Assembly: GCA_039583875.1 (NCBI GenBank)
Contig: CM077150.1
Span: 182,656,375 to 182,720,374, forward strand
Source of the DNA: Platanthera guangdongensis
Taxonomy: Eukaryota > Streptophyta > Magnoliopsida > Asparagales > Orchidaceae
Reading direction: 5' to 3'
Length of the DNA: 64,000 nucleotides
The notes under the pieces were generated by a model, which saw only the letters and a list, made by a program, of their open reading frames with translations, ran no database searches and was not told where the DNA came from. Of the stretch, positions 42,701-54,482 are shown piece by piece. Numbering within the stretch: position 1 is the stretch's first letter; each line of letters opens with the position of its first letter. Both the position numbers and the translations under genes were made by a program.

Positions 42701-43590
42701 GTGAGATTCTTGTATCTCCTACATATGGACTTGTTTGGTCCTATGCCTATTAATAGTCTAGATAGGAAGGTCTACATCCTTGTGATGGTTGATGACTATT
42801 GCAGGTTTACTTGGGTGTTCTTCCTTAGAAGAAAGAATGAAACCATTAAAATCTTCACAAATTTTATAAGTCAAATTCAGAATAAGCTTACATGCTTTGT
42901 GGTCAGAATGAGAAGTGACCATGGAACTGAGTTTTAGTCTGCTGCTATGACTACATTATGTGAAGAGCAAGGGATTCATAAAGAGTTTTCCTCTCCAAGA
43001 ACTCCCCAACAAATTGGGTTAGCTGAGAGGAAAAACAGGACTCTCATAGAAGCTGGGAGAACACTATTGAGTGACACTTCTCTCCCTGAATATTTCTGTA
43101 CTGAGGCAGTTAACACTACATGTCATGTGCTCAATAGGGCTTCTATCACCAAAGGCCACAAGAAGACTCCCTATAAGATCTTGAAGGGCAGAAAACCAAA
43201 TATGTCATATTTCAGGATCTTTGGTTGCAAGTGTTTCATCCTGGACAATGGTTTATCAAAAAATGACTAAGTTTGAGGCCAAATCCCATGAGGGGATATT
43301 TATTGGGTACAACAATAATAGTAGGGCATATAGAGTCTATAAATTGACAAATCAAGTTGTAAAAGAGTCCGTCCATGTAGTTTATGATGAGTCTTGCATG
43401 ATTGATAGTGAACTGTCAAGCTCTTTGCCTAGCTCTGCAGGAACAGAAGTCATGATGGAAAAGCTCTCCATCAAAGATAAAGACCCATCTTTGCAAGAAG
43501 ATTGTGGGGAGGGATGCTGTCCAGAGGAAGCACAGGGCAGTCAAGCTGGAAATGAAGACCAACATGCTGAAGAAAATGATAATTAGCATG
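42701..43590 (+). pseudogene. pol: integrase of copia C0
   Basis: Catalytic residues Asp 42728 (LHMDLFGP), Asp 42917 (RSDHGTEF) and Glu 43025 (LAERKNRT) are present with D-35-E spacing. TAG 42935-42937 lies between them, at a codon that is CAG in C1. A frameshift near 43255 moves the C-terminal region (GIFIGYNNNSRAYRV). Confidence 0.85.
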
Positions 43591-43729
43591 AAGCAGTCAG
43601 ACTGCCCCCAGCAGTCAAATATCTTAAAGATCATCCTCCAGAGTAGATAATAGGTGAGGCTAGCCAAGCTGTACACACCAGAAGCAGGAGTCTCAACACA
43701 GCACTTTATTCTAGCTTCTTATCACAAGA

Positions 43730-44780
43730 AGAGCCCAAGAAATTTGAAGAAGCAAATCAAGACCAATTCTGGATTGGTGTAATCTAGGAAGAACTGAACC
43801 AATTCAAAAGGTGCAAGGTCTGGAAGCTGGTTTCCAGACCAGATGGACACAATGTCATTGGAGTCAAGTGTATTTTCAGAAATAAACTTGATGAAAATGA
43901 CATTGTAATCAAGAATAAAGCCAGACTGGTGGCCAAAGGGTATAGATAGGAAGAAGAGATTGATTATGATCAAACCTTTGCCCCAGTTGCAAGGTTGGAA
44001 GCAATCAGACTGTTCCTTGCATTTACAGCCTTCCAGGGATTCAAGGTATTCCAGATGGATGTCAAGTCAGCCTTACTAAATGGAGACTTGAAAAAAAAGG
44101 TTTATGTAGAGCAGCCTCCAAGTTTTATTGACTCTAACTCTCCTACTATTGTATATAGACTTAGGAAAGCTCTTTATGGGCTCAAGCAAGCCCCAAGAGC
44201 ATGGTATGAGACATTGTCTACCTTCCTCATTGAGGACAAATTCTCAAGGGGGAAGATAGACAAGACCCTATTTCTAAGGGAATTTATGGGCAAGATCATC
44301 CTAGTCCATATTTATGTTCATGATATAATATTAGGCTCTACTGATGACAATCTCTGCAGGAAGTTTGCAAAACTTATGCAGGGGAAGTTTGAGATGAGTA
44401 ATATGGGTGAAATGAAGTTTTTCTTAGGATTCCAAGTAAAACAGACTGATGATGGTCTATCCATATCCCAATCAAAATTCACCAGGGAGATAATGATGAA
44501 ATATAGCATAGAGAATGCTTCCACCATAAGAACTCCCATGAGCTCAAGTATGCCTATAGGCAAATATGATCCAGGGAAGCTTGTTGATCAAACTCTGTAT
44601 AGAGGTATAGTTGGCTCCCATCTCTACCCCACAGCAAGTAGGCCTGACATTATGTCTGCAACATGTGTCTGTGCTAGGTATCAGGTCTGCCCTAAAGAGT
44701 CTCACTATACTGCTGCGAAAAAAAATCTTAAGATATCATATGGTCACCCCAGATCTTGGCCTATGGTACCCCAGGAATGA
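43730..44780 (+). pseudogene. pol: reverse transcriptase of copia C0 with a mutated active site
   Basis: RT motifs [12 protein letters not shown] and [12 protein letters not shown] are readable. The catalytic YVDD is YVHD (44313-44324; GAT to CAT), so the enzyme is dead even apart from stops (TAG near 43785 and 43948). A frameshift near 44735, in an A-run, ends this frame. Confidence 0.87.
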
Positions 44781-45252
44781 GGAATTTGAACTAACTGGCT
44801 ATTCAGATGCAGATTTTGCAGGCTGCAAGGAGGACAGGAAGAGCACTTCAGGCTCATGTCAATTTCTAGGTGGAAGGCTTGTCTCATGGAGCAACAAGAA
44901 ACAGACAAGTATTGCAATCTCAATAGCAGAGTCAGAGTATATTTCAGCTGGAAGCTGCTATGTTCAGTTGCTGTGGATTCAGCATCAACTTCAAGACTAC
45001 AATGTTCAGATTAGTAGAACTCCACTCTTTTGTAATTCTACTAGTTCAATTTCGATAGCTAGGAATCCTATCTCCCATAGCAGGACTAAGCATATAGAAA
45101 TTAGGTATCATTTAGAACATGTGAAAAGGGAAGACATCTCCCTTGAGTTTGTCTCCACAGACAAGCAAGTGGCTGATATCTTCAGTAAGCCACTAGATGA
45201 AGCTAAGTTCAACACCTTCAAATTTGAATTCGGCATGTTGAATCTTGTGTAG
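44781..45252 (+). pseudogene. pol: RNase H of copia C0
   Basis: After a frameshift the RNase H is intact: LGLWYPRNEEFELTGYSDAD, AGCKEDRKSTSG, SWSNKKQTSIAISIAESE, RTKHIEIRYHLE and ADIFSKPLDEAKFN, closing at TAG 45250-45252 after MLNLV, the natural end of copia pol. Confidence 0.87.
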
Positions 45253-45628
45253 CTTCAATTCTCTCTTCTACCATATGCTGCATTGTTTATTTTGCATGAA
45301 GAACGAACTCTTCCTCCAGATACTGAAGATAGTGTGCAACTGTTGAGGGGGAGCTAGCCCAACAACTGAGATAGATAGGGGGGAGAACAACCTGTCAGTA
45401 TGCTCCCTATTGCAGAAGTCAAAAAGGGGGAGGAAAGAAGTCAAGGGCTGAGAAGTACAACCAAGTGGAACAGTAAGGATGACAACATGCAAGGCGGAGT
45501 AAGTAATTCTCCACAGGCTGGAGAAATGGTAACACTTCTCCACTCTAATACTGGTAAAATTTTATTATGATAAAATGTTGTGTTGCCAATGACCTGTATT
45601 ATTTTGACTTCTTCAAATAGGGGGAGAT
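45253..45628 (+). other. 3' untranslated region and polypurine tract of C0
   Basis: Only 376 bp separate pol from the LTR, so there is no ORF3. Purine runs (GTTGAGGGGGAGCTAG at 45342; AAAAAGGGGGAGG at 45421) resemble extra polypurine tracts; the real one is AATAGGGGGAGAT at 45617-45628. Confidence 0.8.
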
Positions 45629-46293
45629 TGTTGGGTCTATTGATCCCAATATACCAGATTTGTAAGAAGTCAAACGTGTTAATGACATACACACATAATG
45701 TATTTGATGTGTGCTCTAGTTCTTGCATGAACGTAGTCCATGATTGGACAAGTGAAGAAAAATTAGTTGGGCAGTAAACTCAATTTTCATCGAACTCAGC
45801 TCAGAGTTCGTCGAACTCAGCTCGCTGATCGTCGAGCTCAACTCAACATTCCTTAGGTTAAGCTTAAAAACTCAAGATTCATAATTCGTCGAACTCAGCT
45901 CGAAGTTCGTCGAGCTCATGTTACAGTTCGTCGAGCTTAGCCCAACACTTGTCAAGCTAAAGCAATAGAAAAATTGACGAAGGCAAAAATCCCTGAGACC
46001 GCTGAGAAGATCAAAGTTTGTCGAGCTCAGTTTGTGGTTCGTCGAGCTCAGCTCAAAGCTTGTCAAGCTAAAGCCAAAAAATCTATCTAAGTCAAAAGCA
46101 CTGATACCTATGAGAAGAATGCATTGAGACCGCTGAGACAGCTAAGACAACTTGGAAGATAGAGTTGAGACAACTGAAGACAACTTAGAAGATAACATTG
46201 AGACCGCTGAAATAGCTGAGACAGCTGAGAAGATGGCATTGAGACGGCAGAGACAGTAGAGAAAAAATTGTCTGGAAATTTCTAAGTCCAGAA

Positions 46294-46322
46294 GCGTTGA
46301 GTGAAGCAGGTTCACTCAACGC
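46294..46322. repeat. perfect 12-bp-arm hairpin in the C0 3' LTR
   Basis: Arms GCGTTGAGTGAA and TTCACTCAACGC around the loop GCAGG, preceded by CTAAGTCCAGAA. A second nearly identical copy follows at about 46408-46434. Confidence 0.9.
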
Positions 46323-47302
46323 TCATAATAATGCAGGAAACACTGAGATAGTTAAGAGGTAAACAACTGAGACAAAATTAGCTAGATTGTTTCTAAGTCC
46401 AAAAGCATTGAGTGAAGCAGGTTCACTCAACGCTTCTAATGAAGAAGGAAGTGCTGAAACAAAGGCTTGTCTCAGCTGATAATGAAAAACTGCTGGCACC
46501 GCTGAGATAAAACCACTGAGACAGTTAAGTGCAAAAACCGCTGAGACAACAAATAAGAAGAAAGTGCTGAGACAAAGGCTTGTCTCAGCTGATAATGAAA
46601 AACCGTTGAAATCGCTGAGACAAAACTGCTGAGATAATGCCAGGGAATTTTCTAAGTCCAGAAGAGCTGAGAGCCAAGGTTGATGGCGTTGAGTGTATTA
46701 ACACCACTCAATGCTTGATGGGATTTTGGAAAATCTTCTAAGTCTAGATGTTGATGACCACTACTGACATCATCAAAGTTAAAATTGCAGGAATCCGTTG
46801 CGGGAAAGCTGCTACAGCGCCGAAAGATGTTTTGTCCCTTTCTGATGGAGATAGCGCTCACCAATCCTTGGTGGGCCCACATACTATGGTGTCGTTGATT
46901 CAAATCAGTGCATATAAAAGGGGAAACATAAAAGGGATTAGGGTTAACGAATCAAACGAACATATAAAAAGAAATAATGAAAATGGGCAGCTGGACATTT
47001 ACTTCCGATCAAGCTTGAAAGCTGAAGTCCAGCCAAGATAGCCTGAAGGCAAAGAAGGATAGCTGAAGCACTTCAAGCTCATCAAGGTTGTTCTCAACAT
47101 AACAGTTTAGCTGATTCATCTCATCAGCAAGGTGGAAGCTGCTCATCTGTGCAGCAGGAAAAAGTGATAACTATAGAAGAAGGTTGATTCCTTCTATAGC
47201 AAGTGAGCTGGACTGAAATCTGCTCAGTCCAGCAAAGTTGACTCAAAGATATTTCTTTGAGTCATTTGTTTTATTTTCTTCAACATCCTGTTTTATTTCC
47301 TG

Positions 47303-47880
47303 TAGGATTCAGATTTCCTGAATCTGAGTATAGGGCACTTTGTGCCTGAGGTAGGTGATAAATTTTTCACTAATGTATGCCCTGTTGTGGCACTGAGGTA
47401 GGATCCAAGTGAGTATCTTAGCCATAGGGCTTAAGTGCCTGAGGTAGGAGAGTGCAGTTCTCTGAGGTAGGATCCAAGTATGGATCTGAGGTAGGACTAT
47501 CCTCCCAGCCTGAGTATAGGGCCGTGTGCCTGGGGTTGGTGACTGAAGAGTGACTGAGCTGTAGGTGACAAGTTTGTCACTAAGTTTATAGGCCTTGGAG
47601 GAGGCTGAGCTGTAGGTACCTGAAAGGGTACTGAGTTGTAGGAGTGCTGCAACACTTTGAGAGTAGGGCCGTGTGCCTAAAGCTGTAGGGCTGAAGAGCC
47701 TGAGTGTAGGCCTTAGAAATAAGGCTGAGGTATGTGATCAATGGATCACTAAGCTGTAGGAGTCCTGCAGGGCCATGAGGTAGCAACCCTTGTGGTTCTG
47801 AGTCGTATTCTGAGAAGAATCTGTGTGTAAGGCTGAGGGCCTGAGGTATAAGATTTGAGGGGCATAAGTGGAGGAGTTTG
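47303..47880 (+). repeat. hairpin array of the C0 3' LTR (uninterrupted)
   Basis: More than twenty units. Examples: GGGCA-ctt-tGTGCCT, GGAGA-gtgcagt-TCTCT, GGTGACA-agt-tTGTCACT, GGCCT-tggagg-AGGCT, GGTACC-tgaaa-GGGTACT, GGCCTT-agaaat-AAGGCT, GTGATC-aatg-GATCAC. Each is followed by GAG or AAG and then TAGG. Confidence 0.88.
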
Positions 47881-48191
47881 TGCCAAGTCCAACAAATAAG
47901 TTGGATAGGTGGAGAGGGAAAGTGGATATACCCAATTGGGGAACCACTATAAATTCTGGTGTTTGCTGTGTGTGCGCTTGTTTTTTTTGTGATTGCAGGA
48001 ACTAAGGACAAGCTCTCGATAGAACAAGTTGAAAACAACAAAAGATTTATTAAAAGCTCAAAGACCTATTCACCCCCACCCCCCCCCCCCCCCCCCCCCG
48101 CCCTCTAGGTGAATAGCTAACCTAAAGTTAAATAACTTTCACAGTCGTTAAAGCAATGACACGTGTCAATCATCTCATTGGATGACAGGAT

Positions 48192-48199
48192 TATAAATA
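48192..48199 (+). promoter_or_regulatory. TATA box of the C00 LTR
   Basis: TATAAATA follows GGATGACAGGAT. The same position in the C2 and C3 LTRs reads ATACAAAAG, and in C0 CATATAAAAG. Confidence 0.6.
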
Positions 48200-48771
48200 A
48201 AGAAGGAGAACTGGATCGAGACAAGTTTCTGAGCAATCAATTCATTTCAAAAAAGAGGAGCGGGACTTCGTCTTCTTCTCCTGTCATTATTGTAGAGACA
48301 AAAGATTCAATTTAACAAATCTGAAGGATGTATGAGTTAACTGCTGTTGTCAACATCTGCAATAATAGAATCAAAGGATTTCTCTGAGGAAGAAGAATCA
48401 ATCAAGGCAAGTACTAACTAAAGTTTCTTCAAGATCAAAGTAGAGCCTAATTTGAAGGTCAATTTCTAGATCTGTGAGGAATAAATCTGTCAAGGGTTTT
48501 CTAAGGACAGAAGGAGAGGCAAAGCAGTTCAATTTCTGCCAAAACAAGTTAGTTGATTGAAGACCATCTTTCTTGATCTTTCCTCTTCATCAACACGATC
48601 AGAATTAGTTTCTAAGTCGATTCCAGCACAAGCATCAGATTCTGGAAGATCTTCATCCTTGTTGGTGAAAAGAAAATTGGGCTGAGATTCTCTCAGTTCA
48701 AGAAGTTGTAGACTCAGAGAATCATTCTCTAGAGTCTAATCTATTTCAAAATCAAATTCAATCTCTGTAGG

Positions 48772-49075
48772 ATCTGGTTAAGATCAGTGTTGTAAGCCTA
48801 GTTTATAAAGGCTGAGAGTTAGATATTGTGAGATATGTATTGTAAGCCTAAGTTATAAAGGCTGAGTGTAGGATCTGGTATAGATCTGAGTGGTAGGATC
48901 CAGTCTTGGATCCGTGTGATAGGGTTGTGTTTCCAGCCTGTGTTGTGGGGCATTTGTGCCTGTGGTAGGTGATCAGGTGATTGCTGTGTGGTTGGAATGA
49001 GTGCCTGTGTTGAAGGTCTCTATGGAGGCTGTGTGATCTAGTGGGATCTTGTTGTAATCTATGAGGAGCCAAGTT
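48772..49075 (+). repeat. hairpin array of the C00 LTR
   Basis: This is a run of short hairpins with constant linkers: AGCCT-agtttataa-AGGCT twice, GGATC-tggtata-GATCT, GGATC-cagtctt-GGATC, GGGCA-tttg-TGCCT. Linkers read GAG or GTG, then TG or TGG, then TA. The hairpin TCTAACA-tttt-GTTAGA at about 49094 closes the run. Confidence 0.8.
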
Positions 49076-49322
49076 ATTGGAGAAGTGCCTTGTCTAACAT
49101 TTTGTTAGAAAGGCGAGAGGGACAGTGGATGTACCCATATACTGGGAAACCACTATAAATATTTGGTGTGCTGTGTGTGAATTTCTTGAAAGCGAAACTA
49201 ATTATTCACAACAAGGCCTAACTCACTTAAAGGCTTAAAGAATCTTAAGAGAATAATAGAACTTAAAAACCTATTCACCCCCCCTCTAAGTGAGTAGCTA
49301 CCCTTGAATTCAAAGACTTTCA

Positions 49323-49587
49323 AAGGTTCATATCGCTACTCGTGTATATAGTACTCGTCGTTATCGTTCTTCGATCGGGAGAAAGATTCATACCGCCGCT
49401 CAGTTCGTGATCCCTGATCTTGGGCAACACTGCCTGGAAAAGATTGTGAATTTTGTCATTGTTTGTCGATCAAAGAGGACTATTGTTGCTGCATATCGCG
49501 TATCCAAATCTAACGCTATTGCGTGCTTTAGGTCTCTCCCGTTGACTTCCGTTTTCTGCTACTTAAGCAGATCATTAGGAAGAATTG
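49323..49587. other. unassigned sequence after the C00 LTR
   Basis: Follows the LTR end and precedes the duplicated flank. Frames here (for example from 49407) show no family motif. Probably older host or transposon DNA into which C00 inserted; I see nothing more in it. Confidence 0.4.
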
Positions 49588-50170
49588 CTCCCATTCACCT
49601 CATCGCCGCTGATCAGGAAGAGGGTAGTCTGTTCCCTTCGCCTCTTTATGTGTGGAACCACCGCATGCCGCCTAAAGGGGCTTCCGCAACCGATCCACAA
49701 CAGATTTGTTCCATAGAGACCCCTAATTTTTACAGATCTATCAACCTACAGATCTACCTACATTGTTCGTCATTCCAGTTCTACTCACAATTTTTGCTGC
49801 TACGCTGCAAGAAATTCTTGCTCAGATCGAGAAGTGGATTTACTTGAGAAGTGGATTTCCATGCAAGCGATTCACGATTCTTGCTCAGATGAGAAATCTA
49901 GTCTTGTTCTTCTCAGATATTGTTTCAAATCTCTTCACTTGTATCTTGTCGGATGGAGAACTCTTCATCTGTTTCCACGATGTTGTCTTCCTTATTTTTC
50001 AGTGGATCAGCATAAGGAAATCTAGATCTATTCCATAGCAGATCCACTCCACTATTTTTATCCAGATCTTGTTCTAACAAGTTATTTCTTATCAACAGTA
50101 AATGGAAAACCTTCTCCGGGTGAATACAGATCATGAAAGCTTTCGGATTGTGATCCAACTTGAGTTTTTG
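49588..50170. repeat. duplicated flank, copy 1
   Basis: Matches 57310-57877 at roughly 85-90% by eye and lies directly before the C2 LTR, as its partner lies before C3. It contains a repeated CTTGCTCAGATC/GAAGTGGATTT segment. Not coding as far as I can see. Confidence 0.8.
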
Positions 50171-51997
50171 TGTTGGGTCCATTGATCACAATGTCCTAGA
50201 TTTGAAGAAGCTCCACAGGTCAATGGTATGCACATGATTGTATCTGATCCATGCTCTAAGTTCATTATATTTATGTTGTCTATTGCTCTTTGATTAGATA
50301 GGTAGTCAGAGTCACAATAACAGTTGGACTAAAGATAGGTTGTTGGCAAAGAAGAAAAATGGCTAAGTCCAGAAACATTGAGTGAAGGCAGTTCACTCAA
50401 TGCTAAGAGGCTAAAAGTATTGACAGAAGCTCAAGGAGTCAAAGTCTTAGTATTGCAAATAAGAAATCTATCTAAGGACAGAAGCGTTGAGTGAAGGCAG
50501 TTCACTCAACGTCAATTCAACTGGATTTCAGTTCAAGTATAGAAGCGTTGAGTGAAGACAGACCACTCAATGCCTCATCAAAAGGACAGTCAAAGACCAG
50601 AAGCATTGAGTGTTGAAGGTGCACTCAATGCCTTCATGCATAGAAATTCAACCAAGTCCAGAAGCATTGAGTGATGAAGGATCACTCAACGCCATAATAG
50701 TTAGATGCCAAATGTCAAAAGCATTAAGTATTGAAGGTTCACTCGACGCCTTAAGATGCAGAATTCTGCTAAGTGTTTTTTGCGTTGAGTGACAAGGCTT
50801 TACTCAATGTCTACACAGATTGACTTAAATTTACTAAGTCAACAAGCGCTGAGTCATGCTGATGTCAACAAGAATTCAAATATTGCGGGATTTGCACACA
50901 AGATGACAAAAGGCACTGCATTCCTTTAGTACAATAGTTAATGCAAAAGAAGAGTTGCAGCTGCCAACTCTGGCTGGTCCATATTGAAAAAAGTGTCGTT
51001 GGACGACAGGATACAAAAGCTTAGTCCCGAGGAATTAAAAAGAGCTTTTTAGTCTTCTTCTTCCTCGAGAGAAAAGTTGAAGAAGTTTTCCAGGCACTTA
51101 TTCTTACAACAAGTCTGTGAACCATAGACAAAGTTTGGGTGTTGAATAAACAAAAGAACTGAAGAAACATTTCATCTTCAAGAGCTAGATCAGAAAGTAC
51201 TTTTTGAGTTAGAAGAAGAAGCAGACCAAACTTAAAGTTGTTGTTCATCTTCAAGGACACTGCACTCAACTATACTACATCCAAGGCTTAAAGAAACAGT
51301 ACTCTGTAGTAATTTTCTCAGCACAAGCTTAACTCTTGAAGATCTACATTCTTTGTGTTGTAGATAAGTTAGGGCTGAGCTTACTCAATACAGAAAGAAG
51401 GCTCAGGGTACACTTTCTCTGGAGTTAATCATCAATAACTTACTCCTTTTGTAGGATCAATCTTGATCTGAGTTTTAAGTCTAAAACATAAAGGTTGAGT
51501 GGTAGGATTCTGTTGAGAATCTGACATAGGGCCTGTGTGCCTGAGGTAGGATATGAGCTAGATCTGAGGTAGGAGATAATTTCTCTGAGTGTAGGGCTAT
51601 CCTCCTATCCTGAGCTGTAAGGCTTTTTGATAAGCCTGAGGTAGGTGGTCTGGAGGATCACTGAGTTGTAGGAGTAATGTTTACTCTGAGTGTGTAGGGA
51701 TAAGGCCTGAGGTAGGGCTTTGAGGAAGCCTGGGAGATCCTAAGGGATCTGTGTTGTGAGCTCTTTGAGCTGAGATTTGGAGGAGATTGCCTTGTATTAC
51801 ACATGGTTAGTAAGGTGGGAGGAGAAGTGGATGTACCCATATCTTGGGGAACCACTATAAATACATGTGTGATGTTGTTATTCTTGAAAGCTAACATAAA
51901 ATCAATCACACAACTCACCAAAGACTGAAAGTAGTCATAAAGGCCTAAAAACTTATTCCCCCTAGGAATTTTGCTACTATTGAAACAAAGACTTTCA
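50171..51997 (+). repeat. 5' LTR of copia C2
   Basis: 1827 bp, TGTTGGGTCCATTGATCAC ... ACTTTCA. It includes TTGAGTGAA/TTCACTCAA hairpins (50376-50805), a weak TATA-like ATACAAAAG near 51011, a hairpin array (51453-51790) and the late ACCACTATAAATA near 51851. Confidence 0.9.
51453..51790 (+). repeat. hairpin array of the C2 LTR
   Basis: Units GGATC-aatctt-GATCT, GGATTC-tgttga-GAATCT, GGGC-ctgtgt-GCCT, AGGCT-ttttgat-AAGCCT, GGAGTA-atgt-TTACTCT, GGGCT-ttgagga-AGCCT, with linkers GAG-TA(G). The C3 LTR has the same array at 59157-59490. Confidence 0.82.
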
Positions 51998-51999
51998 AG

Positions 52000-52010
52000 T
52001 GGTATCAGAT
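52000..52010 (+). other. primer binding site of C2
   Basis: TGGTATCAGAT, one base different from the site in C0. Confidence 0.85.
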
Positions 52011-52084
52011 GGAGGTTGTTCAAAAAGGATATAACAGTCTGAATAGATCAAGTGACTAAGAGGGAGGTTGAAACAAAGACTTTC

Positions 52085-54210
52085 TAAGTTGGCAAAAGCC
52101 AACTATATGACATTGGCTATGTCATTGCCTTCCAAAAGGATGAGTGTCCGATCAAAAGATCAAGTGACTAAGATGTCATTTTGACAGGCACTAGGAGTGG
52201 ATACATTTATTGTTTAAACTTCTTTTTGTTTAAGTACATATTCACCTCTATGTCTGGTAGCAAAGTAAAAAATATCTTATTATGTGCAATGACAGAAGAG
52301 GCTTGTTCACTTGAACTGCAAGAAAATTAGCAAGCTCTTCAGTGAAGGGCTAGTCAGAAATGGACCCAATATAAGATGCACCAAAGAGGGTATTTGTTCT
52401 GCATGCCAAAAGGGCAAGTAGACAAAAACATCCTTTTAAGAGTATTGGGGCCAAAGATTCAGAGAGGTGCTTGCACCTTTTACATATGGACTTGCTTGGT
52501 CCTATGCCAATTCATAGTCTAGGTAGGAAAGTCTACACAGTTGTGATAGTTGACGACTATTCCAAATTTGCTTGGGTTTTCATTCTAAAGAAAAATTCAG
52601 AAACCCTTGGCATCTTTGTGACCTTTGTTAGGCATGTTTAGAATGAAAAGGACAGTTTCGTGATTAAAATCAGAAGTGACCATGATACTGAATTTCAGAT
52701 CGAATGCATTATAAAATTCTTTGAAGAACACTGGATTCATCATGAGTTTTCTTCTCCAATAACACTCTAGCAAAATGAGATTGTTGAGATGAAAATAGAA
52801 CTCTCATAGAAGCTGGCAGGACACTAGTAAGTGACACCTCTCTCCCAGAATACTTCTGGGCCGAGGCAGTGAACACTACATGTCATGTCTGAATAGAGCT
52901 TATATCAACAAGTATCACAAGAAGACTCCCTATGAGATTATGAAAGGCAAAAAACCAAATCAAGCCTAGCTTAGGATCTTTGAAAGCAAGTGTTTTGTGC
53001 TGAATAATGAGAAGTCATACTTGACTAAGTTTACTGCCAAATCCTATAAATGAATTTTTGTTGGGTACAATAACCATAAAAAAGCCTATAGAGTCTACAA
53101 TTTAAAAAATCAAGTTATGGAAGAGTCTGTCAATGTTATAATTGATGAATCATCTATGATTAACATTGAGCTGCCTAGCTCCTCTAGATCTGCAGGTGTG
53201 GAATTAGAAATGGATAAACTAACCATCAAGGATACTCCTCCTACTTCACAAGAGGAAAATGATGGTGTGTGCATTCCTAAAGAGGACAAAGTACACAGGA
53301 TATGGGGGAAGTCTAGCAGGATCCAACCATCGAGGTTCATGATGCTGAAGAAATAATGACACGGCTGTCAGGCTTTTGAGGGATCATCCCAAAAATCAAA
53401 TCATAGTAGATGTTAGCCAAGGGGTTATAACAAGGAGGAGAAGCCTCAACATTGCTTTGTACTCCAGCTTTCTATCTCAGGTTGAATCTAAAAGGTTTTA
53501 AGATGCCAACATAGACCCATTTTGGATTGTGGATATGCAAGAAGAACTGAACAAGTTCAAGAGATGCAAGGTCTGGAAGCTGGTTCCCATACCACAATGA
53601 CATAACATCATTGGAACCAAGTGGATCTATGTGAATAAACTTGATGAGAATGGTGTTATAATCAAGAATAAAGCTAGGCTGGTTGCCAAGGGATACAAAC
53701 AAAAGAAACTTATTGATTTTGATCAAACCTTTGCACCAGCAGCTAGATCGAAAATGTAAGACTGTTCCTTGTATATGCTGCACATAAAGGATTCAAGGTC
53801 TACTAAATGAATGTAAAGTCAGTTTTCCTAAATGTTGACCTAAAAGAGGAGGTCTATGTTGAGTAACCCTTGGGTTTTGTTAGCTCTAACTTTCCTGATT
53901 ATGTATTTAAGCTTAGAAAAGCTTTGTATGAGTTAAAGCAAGCTCCCAGGGCATGGTATGAAACCCTGCCTAGCTTTCTTTTTGGGAACAAATTCTCAAT
54001 GGGAAAGATAGACAAAATATTATTCCTTAGGGAAGTTAAGGGTAAGATCATTCTAGTCCAAATTGACATAAGACGTTTGTTAAACTTGGGTCTACTGATG
54101 ATGACCTTTATAAGACGTTTGTTAAACTTATGCAAGGGCAATTTGATATGAGTAGTTTGAGTGAACTCAAGTATTTCTTGGGACTCCAAGTTAGACAGTC
54201 AGAGGATGGT
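52085..54210 (+). pseudogene. pol: degraded pol (integrase and RT) of C2
   Basis: Short frames give the pre-integrase strand, HMDLLGPMPIHSLGRKV, RSDHDTEFQ, ISTSITRRLPMR-type fragments, then EESVNVIIDESSMIN (53117-53356) and RT motifs FKLRKALYELKQAPRAWYE (53870-54151). Stops and indels occur every 100-300 bp. In place of the catalytic YVDD segment the sequence has a local 20-bp duplication (ATAAGACGTTTGTTAAACTT near 54069 and 54111). No activity is possible. Confidence 0.8.
54170..54210 (+). repeat. 41-bp direct duplication, left copy
   Basis: Starts AGTATTTCTTGGGACTCC and ends next to the LTR start at 54211. It differs at one base from 57151-57191. C3 has this pol sequence once (61873-61913). 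Confidence 0.92.
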
Positions 54211-54482
54211 TGATGAATTGTAAATATACCTATTTTTCTGTATATTAATTTAGTTGTTTTCATTTATTTTTGTCATTTTTACATATTTTTATTCAATAAA
54301 ATGCTCCTATTTTTGTAAATATTATACTAACTTGTTTTATTTTATTTTTCAGGAAAAATTCAAAATCTGCAAAAAATGCCATGTCACGCCCGTGACAAAA
54401 TGGTCACGCCCGTGACCAGGGCGTGACAGCTCAAAATCCCGTTAATCAGCAAATTTTGAAGAGAAAAGCTTGACACGCCCGG

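Larger units (their letters stand above)
17890..48141 (+). mobile_element. SIRE-type Ty1/copia element C0, split by nested insertions
   Basis: It starts TGTTGGGTCTATTGATC and ends ACTTTCA. It is flanked by CAGCC (17885-17889) and CAGTC (48142-48146), a 5-bp target duplication with one mismatch. The 5' LTR is 17890-19957 plus 39083-39466, the internal region 39467-45628, and the 3' LTR 45629-48141. The minus-strand element 19958-39082 sits inside the 5' LTR. Coding parts are broken by stops and frameshifts, and RT has YVHD in place of YVDD. Unlike C1 there is no ORF after pol. Confidence 0.92.
45629..48141 (+). repeat. 3' LTR of copia C0
   Basis: 2513 bp, TGTTGGGTCTATTGATC ... AACTTTCA. It carries GTCGAGCTC repeats (45790-46060), TTGAGTGAA hairpins (a perfect one at 46294-46322), a TATA box (46913-46919), the full hairpin array (47303-47880) and a run of 21 C at 48079-48099. 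Confidence 0.93.
48142..49322 (+). repeat. 3' LTR of copia C00, right part
   Basis: This continues the LTR after the C0 insertion; CAGTC at 48142-48146 is the target duplication copy of CAGCC at 17885-17889. It holds a TATA box (48192-48199), a leader, the hairpin array 48772-49075, the conserved ACCACTATAAATA motif near 49150, and ends ACTTTCA. The next bases (AAGGT) belong to the flank. Confidence 0.88.

Noticed and set aside
49407..50182. Possible exons in the duplicated flank
   Set aside because: Frames differ between the two copies (49407-50038 vs 57301-57743) and show no domain.
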